Shown piece after piece: positions 45,354-53,307 of a stretch of 64,000 nucleotides of DNA. The DNA comes from an uncultured Microbulbifer sp. GTDB lineage: Bacteria > Pseudomonadota > Gammaproteobacteria > Pseudomonadales > Cellvibrionaceae. The notes under the pieces are model-generated. The model worked only from the letters and a program-made list of their open reading frames with translations. It was not told where the DNA came from and did not search any database. The position numbers and the translations under genes were made by a program. The stretch is taken from the NCBI RefSeq assembly GCF_947504145.1, contig NZ_CANNGQ010000002.1, forward strand, positions 62,001 to 126,000, in the 5' to 3' direction. Position 1 is the first letter of the stretch. Each line of letters starts with the position of its first letter.

Positions 45354-46010
45354 ATGACCGATCCCACCTTCCGCGCCGGCTTCGACGCCACCCTGGAAAC
45401 CGCCATCAATTCCGCCCTGCGTTACGACCCGGGCAGCCGCACGCGCCTGGCCAAGCTGGCCGGAAAAGTGCTGGGAGTAACGCTCACCGCACCCGCCATG
45501 TCGCTGTTTCTTCTCATAGAGGAGGAAGAGGACGGTGGTTATGTGGAAGTACACAGCCGCTGGCAGGGCGAGGTGACCACGGAGCTGTCCGGTTCCGCGC
45601 TGGCCTTTGTTCAGCTGCTGAGAAACCGCGATGCCACGCCGGCCAAGCTGGGGGTGACGGTGCGCGGTTCCAGTGCGTTGCTGGCGGAGCTGCAGGCGAT
45701 TTTGCGCGACCTGGATATCGACTGGGAGGAGCCGCTGGCGAAGCTGATCGGTGATTCCCCGGCGCATCAGTTGGGCGCCGGGGTACGGTTGGCGGCGGGC
45801 TGGCTGAAAGATGCTTTGGGGGCGGCGCCCAAAGCGGGTGCTGAGGCGGTGAGCGAGGAGTGGCGAATGACGCCACCCGAGCCGCAGTTTGAGGCGTTTG
45901 CCGAGGATGTGGCGGCGTTTGTCCAGGGGGTGGATCGGCTGGAAGCGCGGTTGCAGGTTCTGCGAAGCAAGTTTGAAGGCCGGGATGGGGCTGACGGTGG
46001 GGAGAAGTAG
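45354..46010 (+). CDS. ubiJ: Ubiquinone biosynthesis accessory factor UbiJ (SCP2 domain)
   Basis: A 218-residue protein with an SCP2-like lipid-binding domain in its first 120 residues (TLETAINSALRYDPGS, VTLTAPAMSLFLLIEEEEDGGYVEVHSRWQGEVTTELSGS). A helical C-terminal region ends with a coiled segment (VDRLEARLQVLRSKFE). UbiJ binds polyprenyl intermediates and scaffolds the aerobic Ubi complex. It ends 3 bases before the ubiB GTG. Confidence 0.9.
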   Translation: MTDPTFRAGFDATLETAINSALRYDPGSRTRLAKLAGKVLGVTLTAPAMSLFLLIEEEEDGGYVEVHSRWQGEVTTELSGSALAFVQLLRNRDATPAKLGVTVRGSSALLAELQAILRDLDIDWEEPLAKLIGDSPAHQLGAGVRLAAGWLKDALGAAPKAGAEAVSEEWRMTPPEPQFEAFAEDVAAFVQGVDRLEARLQVLRSKFEGRDGADGGEK

Positions 46011-46013
46011 CGC

Positions 46014-47651
46014 GTGCCAGTAGCGAGAAGTCTGACCATTGCGCGGGTATTTCTGCGCTACCGCCTGAACGAACTGGTTCCCACGGAGCACCAGCCCCTG
46101 TGGTTGCGGGCGCTGTGGGCGCCGGCGAAGTTGCTGCCGCAAAGTCGCAAAGCGAAGAATATGGGCCGCGGTGAGCGGCTGCGGCGGGCGCTGGAGGATC
46201 TGGGGCCGATCTTTGTGAAGTTTGGCCAGCTGTTGTCCACGCGCCCGGACCTGCTGCCGCCGGACATGGTCGAAGAGCTGAATCACTTACAGGACAATGT
46301 GCCGCCCTTCCCGGCAGACCAGTGCATCGCGCGTATCGAGGCAGCACTGGGTGCGCCGGTGAATGAGTTGTTTGCTGAGTTTGACAGAGAGCCACTGGCT
46401 TCCGCCTCGGTCGCTCAGGTGCACGCGGCGCGGCTGAAAGATGACAACGGTGCACCCGGCGCGTCGGTGGTGGTGAAGGTACTGCGTCCCGGCATCGACA
46501 AGGTGATCGAGAAGGATCTGCAGCTGCTGCATTTTATTGCCCGCTGGACCCAGCGCTATCTGCCGGATGGCCGCCGTATGCGCCCGGTCGAGGTGGTGGA
46601 GGATTATCGTCACACCATCGAGGGCGAGCTGGATCTGGTGCGCGAGGCGTCTAACGGTTCGGAATTGAAGCGCAATTTCGCCAACTCCCCCCTGCTGTAC
46701 ATCCCCGAGGTGCATTGGGACTACACCCGCGAGAATGTGCTGGTGCTGGAGCGCATCGACGGTATTCCGGTGACAGATCTGGAACAGCTGCGTGCGCAGC
46801 ACACCGATATGGCGCTGCTGGCTGAGCGCGGGGTGGAGATCTTCTTCAAGCAGGTGTTTGAACACAACTTCTTCCACGCGGACATGCACCCGGGCAACAT
46901 CTTTGTGTCCCGCGAGCATCCCGAGCGCCCCAAATACATCGCCATCGACACCGCCATCGTCGGCAGCCTCACTCGCGAGGATCAGTACTATCTGGCACGC
47001 AATCTGCTGGCCATGTTCCGTCGCGATTACCGCATGGTGGCGGAACTGCATGTGCAGAGTGGCTGGGTACGGAAGGACACGCCGGTCAACGCATTTGAGT
47101 CGGCCATCCGCGCGGTGTGTGAGCCCATCTTTGAAAAGCCTCTGGGCGAGATTTCATTTGCGCGGGTGCTGATCAGTCTGTTCCAGACCGCCCAGCGCTT
47201 CGATATGGAAGTGCAGCCTCAACTGGTGCTTTTGCAGAAAACTTTACTCAATATAGAAGGATTGGGGCGACAGCTTTATCCTCAGCTGGATCTGTGGAAG
47301 ACTGCTCATCCCTTTTTGGAGCGATGGATGCGCGAGCGCATTCACCCCAAGACCATCGTCGGCGAAATCCGGCGATATGGGCCGGAATGGCTGGAGAAAT
47401 TCCCCCAATTACCGCAACTGGCGTTTTCCGCCCTGGAGCAGGGGCGCGAGCTGGGGCCGCAGCTACAGCAGTTGAGTGAACAGCTGGCGGGCAGCCAGCG
47501 CCGCGGCCGTGCCCGCTATGCGCGGATGATTGTGGGCGGCCTGTTGGCGGCGGGCGCCGCACTGGTGGCCTCGCCGGGGCTGTTGGCTCAGGTGCCCGTG
47601 GTCAGTTGGGTACTGGGGGCGGTGGCACTCGGGCTACTGCTCTGGCCGTAA
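46014..47651 (+). CDS. ubiB: Ubiquinone biosynthesis regulatory protein kinase-like UbiB
   Basis: A 545-residue ADCK-type atypical kinase. Visible motifs: [20 protein letters not shown] (the KxGQ motif), [18 protein letters not shown] (the Ala-rich loop replacing the glycine loop), [10 protein letters not shown], and HADMHPGN in the catalytic loop. Two C-terminal hydrophobic segments (about 505-545) anchor it to the inner membrane. The start is GTG. It supports ubiquinone assembly through ATPase activity rather than classical protein phosphorylation. Confidence 0.96.
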   Translation: MPVARSLTIARVFLRYRLNELVPTEHQPLWLRALWAPAKLLPQSRKAKNMGRGERLRRALEDLGPIFVKFGQLLSTRPDLLPPDMVEELNHLQDNVPPFPADQCIARIEAALGAPVNELFAEFDREPLASASVAQVHAARLKDDNGAPGASVVVKVLRPGIDKVIEKDLQLLHFIARWTQRYLPDGRRMRPVEVVEDYRHTIEGELDLVREASNGSELKRNFANSPLLYIPEVHWDYTRENVLVLERIDGIPVTDLEQLRAQHTDMALLAERGVEIFFKQVFEHNFFHADMHPGNIFVSREHPERPKYIAIDTAIVGSLTREDQYYLARNLLAMFRRDYRMVAELHVQSGWVRKDTPVNAFESAIRAVCEPIFEKPLGEISFARVLISLFQTAQRFDMEVQPQLVLLQKTLLNIEGLGRQLYPQLDLWKTAHPFLERWMRERIHPKTIVGEIRRYGPEWLEKFPQLPQLAFSALEQGRELGPQLQQLSEQLAGSQRRGRARYARMIVGGLLAAGAALVASPGLLAQVPVVSWVLGAVALGLLLWP

Positions 47652-47754
47652 ATAACTTGCTGTAGGAGCCGACACAGGCCGAACAGCACCCCAAATGGCC
47701 ACCGGGTCGAGAACTGGGCAGCCTACAATAACGAATGCAGTAAGGACGCATACC

Positions 47755-48153
47755 GTGAGCGAAACCGATTTCACCCAGGCAGTCAGCTGGAACAGCGACG
47801 GGCTGGTGCCAGCTATCGCACAGGATTTCAAAACCGGCCGGGTGTTGATGATGGCCTGGATGAACGCCGAGTCCCTGCGCCTGACGGTGGAAGAGAGCCG
47901 TGCAGTCTACTGGTCACGCTCCCGTGGCAAACTGTGGCGCAAGGGTGAGTCCTCCGGCCATGTGCAGCAGGTGCGCGAGATCCGCCTCGACTGTGACGGT
48001 GACACCATCGTCCTTATGGTGGAACAGCTGGGCGGTATCGCGTGCCACACCGGACGCACCAGCTGCTTTTACCAGGTGCTGGAAGATGGCCAGTGGCAGG
48101 TTCGCCAGCCGGTGATCACCGATCCGAAAGAGATCTATTCAGGGGAGAAGTAG
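47755..48153 (+). CDS. hisI: Phosphoribosyl-AMP cyclohydrolase
   Basis: Third step of histidine synthesis. 132 residues from a GTG at 47755, preceded by AAGGA 8 bases upstream; the frame extends to 47695, but that part is unlike the family. It has the signature [39 protein letters not shown], and the metal-binding DCDGDTIVL and CHTGRTSCF. Separate hisI and hisE, rather than the fused form, is the pseudomonad arrangement. Confidence 0.97.
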   Translation: MSETDFTQAVSWNSDGLVPAIAQDFKTGRVLMMAWMNAESLRLTVEESRAVYWSRSRGKLWRKGESSGHVQQVREIRLDCDGDTIVLMVEQLGGIACHTGRTSCFYQVLEDGQWQVRQPVITDPKEIYSGEK

Positions 48154-48161
48154 ACAGCGAC

Positions 48162-48509
48162 ATGAGCAATATGCTGATACAACTGGACCGGGTACTGCGC
48201 CTGCGCATGCAACAGGGCGATGCGGAGTCCTCCTATGTCGCCAGCCTGCACCATAAAGGCTTGAACAAAATTCTGGAGAAAGTGGGCGAGGAAGCCACCG
48301 AGCTGGTGCTGGCCGCCAAAGATGCGGAAGGTAAAGGCCCGGACAGCGATGCACACAAAGCGATGATTTCAGAAACGGCAGACCTGTGGTTTCACTCCCT
48401 GGTCATGCTCAACCACATGGGCGCGGATTCCCGTGAAGTGTTGGATGAACTGGGGCGCCGTTTCGGGCTCTCCGGGCTGGATGAAAAAGCATCGCGCAAC
48501 CAGGACTGA
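48162..48509 (+). CDS. hisE: Phosphoribosyl-ATP pyrophosphatase
   Basis: Second step of histidine synthesis. 115 residues from the ATG at 48162 ([15 protein letters not shown]), nine bases after the hisI stop. The motifs [31 protein letters not shown] and [14 protein letters not shown] match the MazG-like all-helical HisE fold. The upstream extension of the frame to 48042 reads through hisI and is not real. Confidence 0.95.
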   Translation: MSNMLIQLDRVLRLRMQQGDAESSYVASLHHKGLNKILEKVGEEATELVLAAKDAEGKGPDSDAHKAMISETADLWFHSLVMLNHMGADSREVLDELGRRFGLSGLDEKASRNQD

Positions 48510-48523
48510 TCGCAAAAATTGAT

Positions 48524-48544
48524 CGCGGGAAACCGCGCTATTTT
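48524..48544 (+). terminator. Weak hairpin terminator between hisE and tatA
   Basis: CGCGG-GAAA-CCGCG (48524-48537), then CTATTTT. The stem is short (5 bp) but closed by a stable GAAA tetraloop; termination may be partial. Confidence 0.35.
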
Positions 48545-48609
48545 CAACGTTAATCCTTTTAAACCGAATTTAAAAAACACCATCAAGAATTGATTCAGGA
48601 GCATTTCAC

Positions 48610-48861
48610 ATGGGCATTAGCTGGCAACAACTGCTGATTCTGCTGGTCATCGTTTTGCTGATTTTCGGCACCAAGCGCCTGCGCAACCTGGGTGGTGACC
48701 TGGGTGGTGCCATCAAAGGCTTCAAGAAAGCCATGAAGGAAGAAAAGAAAGACGGTGAGGAAGAGGACGAAGACAAGGATCCGGAACTGCTGACCAAAGA
48801 TGAAAGCGCTAAACCACAGCAGAAAACTTCCAGCGAAGAAAAGCAGTCTCAGGACAAGTAA
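48610..48861 (+). CDS. tatA: Sec-independent protein translocase TatA
   Basis: An 83-residue protein. N-terminal membrane segment [24 protein letters not shown], then an amphipathic helix [20 protein letters not shown] and a charged tail. This is the pore-forming subunit for folded-protein export. tatA, tatB and tatC are adjacent in the usual order. Confidence 0.95.
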   Translation: MGISWQQLLILLVIVLLIFGTKRLRNLGGDLGGAIKGFKKAMKEEKKDGEEEDEDKDPELLTKDESAKPQQKTSSEEKQSQDK

Positions 48862-48903
48862 CCAGAAGACAGCCATCGTCCGCAACTGATAGAGCGAGCG
48901 CGC

Positions 48904-49716
48904 GTGTTTGATATCGGATTTTTTGAACTGCTGTTGATCGGTGTCGTTGGCCTGGTGGTCATTGGCCCCGAACGCCTGCCGGATGCCGTGCGCACTACCG
49001 TGCGCTGGTGGACGCAAATAAAGCAGACCCTGGGAAATGCCAAAGATGAACTCGAACGGGAAGTAGGCGCGGACGATATTCGCCGCGAACTACACAACGA
49101 ACGGGTCCTGAAAGAACTGCGCGAAAGCCAGGAAGCGATGGAGCGCACTTTCAGTGAGGCCGAGCGCAAGTTTGAGAAGGACCTGAAATCGGTCGAGGCC
49201 CAGGCCCGGGCACTCCAGGACGACACTGAAAAGAGCGCGGGATCTTCCAGTGAGACCGCACTCCCGGAGACGCCCTCGGAGCCGGATATCGTCGCCGACA
49301 AGCGCCGCCAGGCCGCTGATTACCTGCCGGAAGAAGAGCGCGATCCCCCGCTCGGGGATAAGCCCGAAGAAGACTACCTTCCGGAAGAGGACGAGGACGA
49401 CGAAGACCTCGAAGATCCGGAATACCCCGAGCACCTGCACGACCACGGCGATCCAGAATACAACCCGCACCACCCGGATCACTTCCAGCACGAGGAAGAC
49501 GAAGCCTGGGCGGAAGTGGATCGCCTCGATCCGGAAGATCCCGATCGCGACCAAGATTCGGGGAAAAAACTCGACCAAGAACTCGACAAAGACCTCGACA
49601 AAGACCTCGGCAAAGACCGCAACGCCGGAACTGCCGAGGAAGACAGTGCGGAAGCGGCAGCGCCGCCATCCAGTGATAGCGACAGCCCCACCGAGCCGGA
49701 AGACAAGCGTCAATGA
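48904..49716 (+). CDS. tatB: Sec-independent protein translocase TatB with extended acidic tail
   Basis: Residues 1-105 are standard TatB: membrane segment FDIGFFELLLIGVVGLVVIGPERLPDAVR, then a helical amphipathic stretch. After that comes an unusually long acidic, His- and Pro-rich tail (about residues 110-270), making the protein 270 aa against about 140-180 for most homologues. The tail includes EHLHDHGDPEYNPHHPDHFQHE, and the LDKD units at about 223-238 come from four tandem copies of a 12-base repeat (49570-49617). It starts at a GTG and its stop overlaps the tatC ATG by 4 bases. Confidence 0.92.
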   Translation: MFDIGFFELLLIGVVGLVVIGPERLPDAVRTTVRWWTQIKQTLGNAKDELEREVGADDIRRELHNERVLKELRESQEAMERTFSEAERKFEKDLKSVEAQARALQDDTEKSAGSSSETALPETPSEPDIVADKRRQAADYLPEEERDPPLGDKPEEDYLPEEDEDDEDLEDPEYPEHLHDHGDPEYNPHHPDHFQHEEDEAWAEVDRLDPEDPDRDQDSGKKLDQELDKDLDKDLGKDRNAGTAEEDSAEAAAPPSSDSDSPTEPEDKRQ

Positions 49717-50456
49717 GTGAAAAAGACCAGCCGTTTATCGAACACCTGATCGAAATGCGGGACCGCCTGTTAAAGACCCTGCTGGTGGTGGTGGCGATTT
49801 TTGCCTGCATGGTGCCCTTCGCCAACGACATCTACAATTTTGTCGCTGACCCGTTGCAGGCGCGCCTGACCGAAGGCGCAGGCATGATCGCCACGGAAGT
49901 TACCTCTCCATTTCTTACCCCGTTTAAAACTACCTTTGTGCTGGCATTTTTCGTCGCCATTCCGGTAGTGCTGTATCAGTTCTGGGCGTTTATTGCCCCG
50001 GGCCTGTACAAACACGAAAAGAAATTGATCGCGCCGCTGATGATTTCCAGCATCTTCCTGTTTTACGCGGGCATGGCATTCGCCTATTTCGTGGTGTTTC
50101 CACTGATATTTGAATTCTTTATCAGCTCAGCCCACGCGGATATCAAGGTGATGCCGGATATTCGCAGTTATCTGGATCTCGCGCTGAAGCTGTTCTTCGC
50201 CTTTGGCTTTGCGTTTGAAATCCCCATCGCTACGTTGCTGCTGATCTGGAGTGGCGCGGTGACCGCACAAGAACTGGGTAGAAAGCGCCCCTACGTCATC
50301 GTCGCCTGCTTTGCCATGGGCATGCTGCTGACGCCCCCGGATGTGATTTCACAGACCCTGCTGGCGGTTCCCATGTGGCTCCTGTTTGAAGTGGGGGTCT
50401 TTTTCGGGCGCTGGGTAAAACGCGGCAAGCCGGATGAAGAGACGGAAGCGCAGTAG
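49713..50456 (+). CDS. tatC: Sec-independent protein translocase TatC
   Basis: A 247-residue receptor subunit that binds the twin-arginine signal. It has six hydrophobic segments, EHLIEMRDRLLK at the start, a conserved Glu-containing FWAFIAPGLYKHEKK loop, and the PFALSxF-like region YFVVFPLIFEFF. ATGA overlap with tatB indicates translational coupling. Confidence 0.96.
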   Translation: MSEKDQPFIEHLIEMRDRLLKTLLVVVAIFACMVPFANDIYNFVADPLQARLTEGAGMIATEVTSPFLTPFKTTFVLAFFVAIPVVLYQFWAFIAPGLYKHEKKLIAPLMISSIFLFYAGMAFAYFVVFPLIFEFFISSAHADIKVMPDIRSYLDLALKLFFAFGFAFEIPIATLLLIWSGAVTAQELGRKRPYVIVACFAMGMLLTPPDVISQTLLAVPMWLLFEVGVFFGRWVKRGKPDEETEAQ

Positions 50457-50570
50457 CAATCTCCGTTTTAATCCTCGCAGTAATCCGAAAGCGGCACCTG
50501 TGCGTATGCCTGGAACGAGATGGTGATCCGTTGAGCGATCACCAAGGGTATACGCATTGGCGAGGTGGCG

Positions 50571-51356
50571 ATGAAAACCGGATCAAAATCCATTGTCGGC
50601 ATGATCGGCGCCCACGCCCTGATCTTTTTCGCGAGCTTCCCACAAAGCGCTCTTGCTTCTGAACCGGTAGAGCAACAAGCTGCCCGCCCCTGCGCCATCC
50701 TCATCCACGGTATCACCAAAGATTCCTCGTCCATGGAGGCGATTGCATCGGCGCTCGACGATGCGGGCTTTCATACGGTCAATCTCGACTACCCATCCAA
50801 AAAATACCCAATCGAAACTCTGGCAGAGATGACGCTGCCCCGGGGTATCTCCGCCTGTGACCAAGCCCAGGCCTCGCCACTCTACTTCGTCACTCACTCC
50901 ATGGGCGGCCTGTTACTGCGGCAGTATTATGAAAATCGTGTAGTCGATGATGTCGCCCGTGTCGTCATGCTGGGGCCGCCCAATCAGGGCAGCCGTCTCG
51001 GGAATTTTCTCTCCTGTATCCCCATCATCAAGGATGTAAACGGCCCGGCGGGCAATCAGATGGGCATCGATGAGCGCGCTCTCCCAAACCGGCTCGGCCC
51101 GGTAAAATTTCCACTCGGTGTCATCGCCGGAACCCGCTCATGGAATCCACTGTTTTCCGCCATTATCCGCGGGAACGACGACGGCATCGTGGGCCTGCCG
51201 AGCACGTACGTGGAGGGCACCTGCGAGCGAATCACCTATCCCCTGACCCACAATGGGTTGACGGGCAGCCCGCAGGTGATCGATCAGGTGGTGAACTATC
51301 TGGTGAACGGGCACTTCGCGGGAAATGAAACCGAGTATTTTGATTGCAGCCAGTAG
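50571..51356 (+). CDS. Secreted alpha/beta-hydrolase (lipase-like, PGAP1/EstA type)
   Basis: 261 residues from the ATG at 50571; GAGGTG lies just upstream and supports it over the GTG at 50565. The signal peptide ends PQSALAS. The oxyanion strand is CAILIHGITKDSSS, and the nucleophile is Ser110 in THSMGGLLLRQYY (GxSxG variant). RGNDDGIVGLPST carries the acidic residue and LTHNGLTGSP the catalytic His. The family includes cell-surface and secreted lipases/esterases; the substrate is unknown. It is isolated from the Tat operon by 114 bases with no terminator. Confidence 0.85.
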   Translation: MKTGSKSIVGMIGAHALIFFASFPQSALASEPVEQQAARPCAILIHGITKDSSSMEAIASALDDAGFHTVNLDYPSKKYPIETLAEMTLPRGISACDQAQASPLYFVTHSMGGLLLRQYYENRVVDDVARVVMLGPPNQGSRLGNFLSCIPIIKDVNGPAGNQMGIDERALPNRLGPVKFPLGVIAGTRSWNPLFSAIIRGNDDGIVGLPSTYVEGTCERITYPLTHNGLTGSPQVIDQVVNYLVNGHFAGNETEYFDCSQ

Positions 51357-51393
51357 TATCGGGATATTGGGCGGGGCTTGCGGCGATGCGCGG

Positions 51394-51627
51394 TCACCGT
51401 GTAAAAACGACTATGCTGGAAAACAACAGGATGGCCGAAGCTAACGTAACGAGTTGCTCCTGATGCCGCGGATTGCTCAGGAGTATGAGTAGCGGTAATA
51501 GCGGAAAAACAAGCGCCGCGATCCCCATCCCGGTGGATACTTCAAACGAAAGCCGTATCAGATAAATCCACAACACGGCACCGAGCACCAGCGAAAATAC
51601 CAGCGAAACAGCGGCAACGGGCGGCAT
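51394..51627 (-). CDS. Small hypothetical membrane protein
   Basis: A 77-residue protein with two or three hydrophobic segments ([50 protein letters not shown]). GGGAG lies 9 bases before its ATG, a better start signal than that of the aminopeptidase on the other strand. Its start codon overlaps the neighbour's start by two bases. No family recognised. Confidence 0.6.
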   Translation of the reverse strand: MPPVAAVSLVFSLVLGAVLWIYLIRLSFEVSTGMGIAALVFPLLPLLILLSNPRHQEQLVTLASAILLFSSIVVFTR

Positions 51628-52822
51628 GGACGACTCCCTGAAAAAATCTTTTCTCCTGCACTTTAAATTAGTCGCTAAGTACCGGCTGCGCTCAAACTGG
51701 CGCGCTGGGCTGCGGTTGCTGGTTGTGGCCCTGGCACTTTTTGCCGCCGGTTGCGAAACCGTGCATTTCTATTCCCAGGCCGCCACTGGCCAGCTGAAGA
51801 TTCTCGCCGGGCGCAAGTCCATTGATCGGCTGGTGGACGACGAGCAGACGGATCCCAAACTGCGCCGGCAACTGCAATGGGTGCGCGCTATTCGCGCCTA
51901 TGCCGCCGGCGAATTACACCTGCCGGTGGGGTCCGCTTACAGCGACTTTACCCAATTGGAAGACGAGTACGCGCTGTACAACGTGATTGCGGCGCCGGAG
52001 TTTTCCCTGTCGCCGAAGCGCTGGTGCTATCCCATCGCGGGCTGCGCCAGTTACCGGGGCTATTTTGACAAGCGCGATGCCGAGGCCCAGGCCGGACACC
52101 TGCGCGCCGAAGGCTACGATGTTTACCTGGGGCCGGTGCCCGCCTACAGCACTCTGGGTTGGTTTGACGACCCGGTGCTGTCGAGCTTTGTGGACTGGAG
52201 CCCGGACCGGCTGGCGAGCCTGCTGTTCCACGAGCTGGCTCACCGGCGGGTGTATATCGCCGGCGACACCCGTTTTAACGAGAGCTTCGCCACCGCGGTG
52301 TCGCGTATTGCGCTACCCGATTGGCGCCGGCGCAACGGTCTCCCCGCCCCAAAGGTGGCCAATGTCGAGCAGGCGCGGCGGGTCAATGGTTTGATGGTGG
52401 CTGCGCGCAAACAGCTGCAGGATATTTATGCCTCGGATCTGGCGGATAGTGAAAAGCGGTCGCGCAAGGCGAGCACCCTGCGGCGGCTGCGCCAGTGCTA
52501 CCGCAAGGAGTCGGAAGGCTGGACGCAGGACGAGAAATTCGCGCAGATGATCGAGAAAACCAACAATGCCACCCTCGCTCTGGTCAGTGAGTATCAGTCA
52601 CAGGTGCCGGCGTTTGTGCAGCTGTATAAAGATAGCGGTGGGGATTGGGATGCGTTTTACCGCGCGGTGGAGCAGCTGGGGGCGCAGTCCAAACAAGAGC
52701 GCAAGGCGCGGCTCGAATCCCTGAACAAGCGCGCCCAGGCGTCAGTGGAGGCTCAGGCCTCCAGCAAGAACGTCACCGGCCCATCGTTGCAGAGCGAAAC
52801 CTGCATGTCCGCGGCAAACTGA
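51626..52822 (+). CDS. Putative aminopeptidase lipoprotein (COG4324-like)
   Basis: A 398-residue protein. Basic residues precede a hydrophobic segment and lipobox AAGC (near residue 42). The zinc metallopeptidase motif HELAH (202-206) is followed by the NESFAT glutamate (about residue 220). [19 protein letters not shown] sequence follows the lipobox and matches the COG4324 family. The peptidase assignment rests on these motifs; the substrate is unknown. Its start overlaps that of the divergent small membrane protein, and its 3' end overlaps dtd by 70 bases. Confidence 0.83.
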   Translation: MDDSLKKSFLLHFKLVAKYRLRSNWRAGLRLLVVALALFAAGCETVHFYSQAATGQLKILAGRKSIDRLVDDEQTDPKLRRQLQWVRAIRAYAAGELHLPVGSAYSDFTQLEDEYALYNVIAAPEFSLSPKRWCYPIAGCASYRGYFDKRDAEAQAGHLRAEGYDVYLGPVPAYSTLGWFDDPVLSSFVDWSPDRLASLLFHELAHRRVYIAGDTRFNESFATAVSRIALPDWRRRNGLPAPKVANVEQARRVNGLMVAARKQLQDIYASDLADSEKRSRKASTLRRLRQCYRKESEGWTQDEKFAQMIEKTNNATLALVSEYQSQVPAFVQLYKDSGGDWDAFYRAVEQLGAQSKQERKARLESLNKRAQASVEAQASSKNVTGPSLQSETCMSAAN

Positions 52823-53199
52823 CCGCCGGCAACCGCACAGCCTTCCGCGATCACCTCCCGCGCCCGCTCAAGGAAGTAGTCGTACAGCTCTTCCGCCTGA
52901 TGGGGGCTGGCACCGCGGCTGAAGCTGGGCCGCAGGCCCTTGGCGGTATCCGCCACCAGGGTGAACTGGCTCACCACCAGCAGGCCGCCGCCGGCCTGCT
53001 GAACATTCAGATTCATCTTGCCCTGGTCGTCGCTGAAGATGCGGTAGTGCAGCACCTTGTGCAGTAGTTTGTCGGCGGTTTCCCGGGAATCCGTAGCCTC
53101 GACCCCCAACAACAAAAAGATCCCGTGATCAATGGCGCCGACGGATTCACTGCTGACTTCCACTTTCGCGTGTTTTACCCGTTGAATCAGGCCTTTCAT
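52753..53199 (-). CDS. dtd: D-aminoacyl-tRNA deacylase
   Basis: Removes D-amino acids wrongly attached to tRNA. The 148-residue protein begins [15 protein letters not shown] and carries the catalytic [12 protein letters not shown] (about residues 77-88) and the cross-subunit GPVTF near the C-terminus. Its last 70 bases overlap the 3' end of the aminopeptidase gene on the opposite strand. It is divergent from the prolyl oligopeptidase, with a 108-base gap. Confidence 0.95.
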   Translation of the reverse strand: MKGLIQRVKHAKVEVSSESVGAIDHGIFLLLGVEATDSRETADKLLHKVLHYRIFSDDQGKMNLNVQQAGGGLLVVSQFTLVADTAKGLRPSFSRGASPHQAEELYDYFLERAREVIAEGCAVAGGQFAADMQVSLCNDGPVTFLLEA

Positions 53200-53307
53200 C
53201 GATAACCTCTTCTAAAATGCAGTTGCCCGCTGGATGCTTGGCGGCGAATTTTCTAGATTAGCCTATCAGGTTGCTGAAAAGCCGAAAATTAAAAACCGGA
53301 AGTCCCA

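Noticed and set aside
47650..47754. A TGTAGGAGCCGACAC sequence like a REP remnant before hisI
   Set aside because: Only a short fragment with no hairpin partner; not enough to call a repeat.
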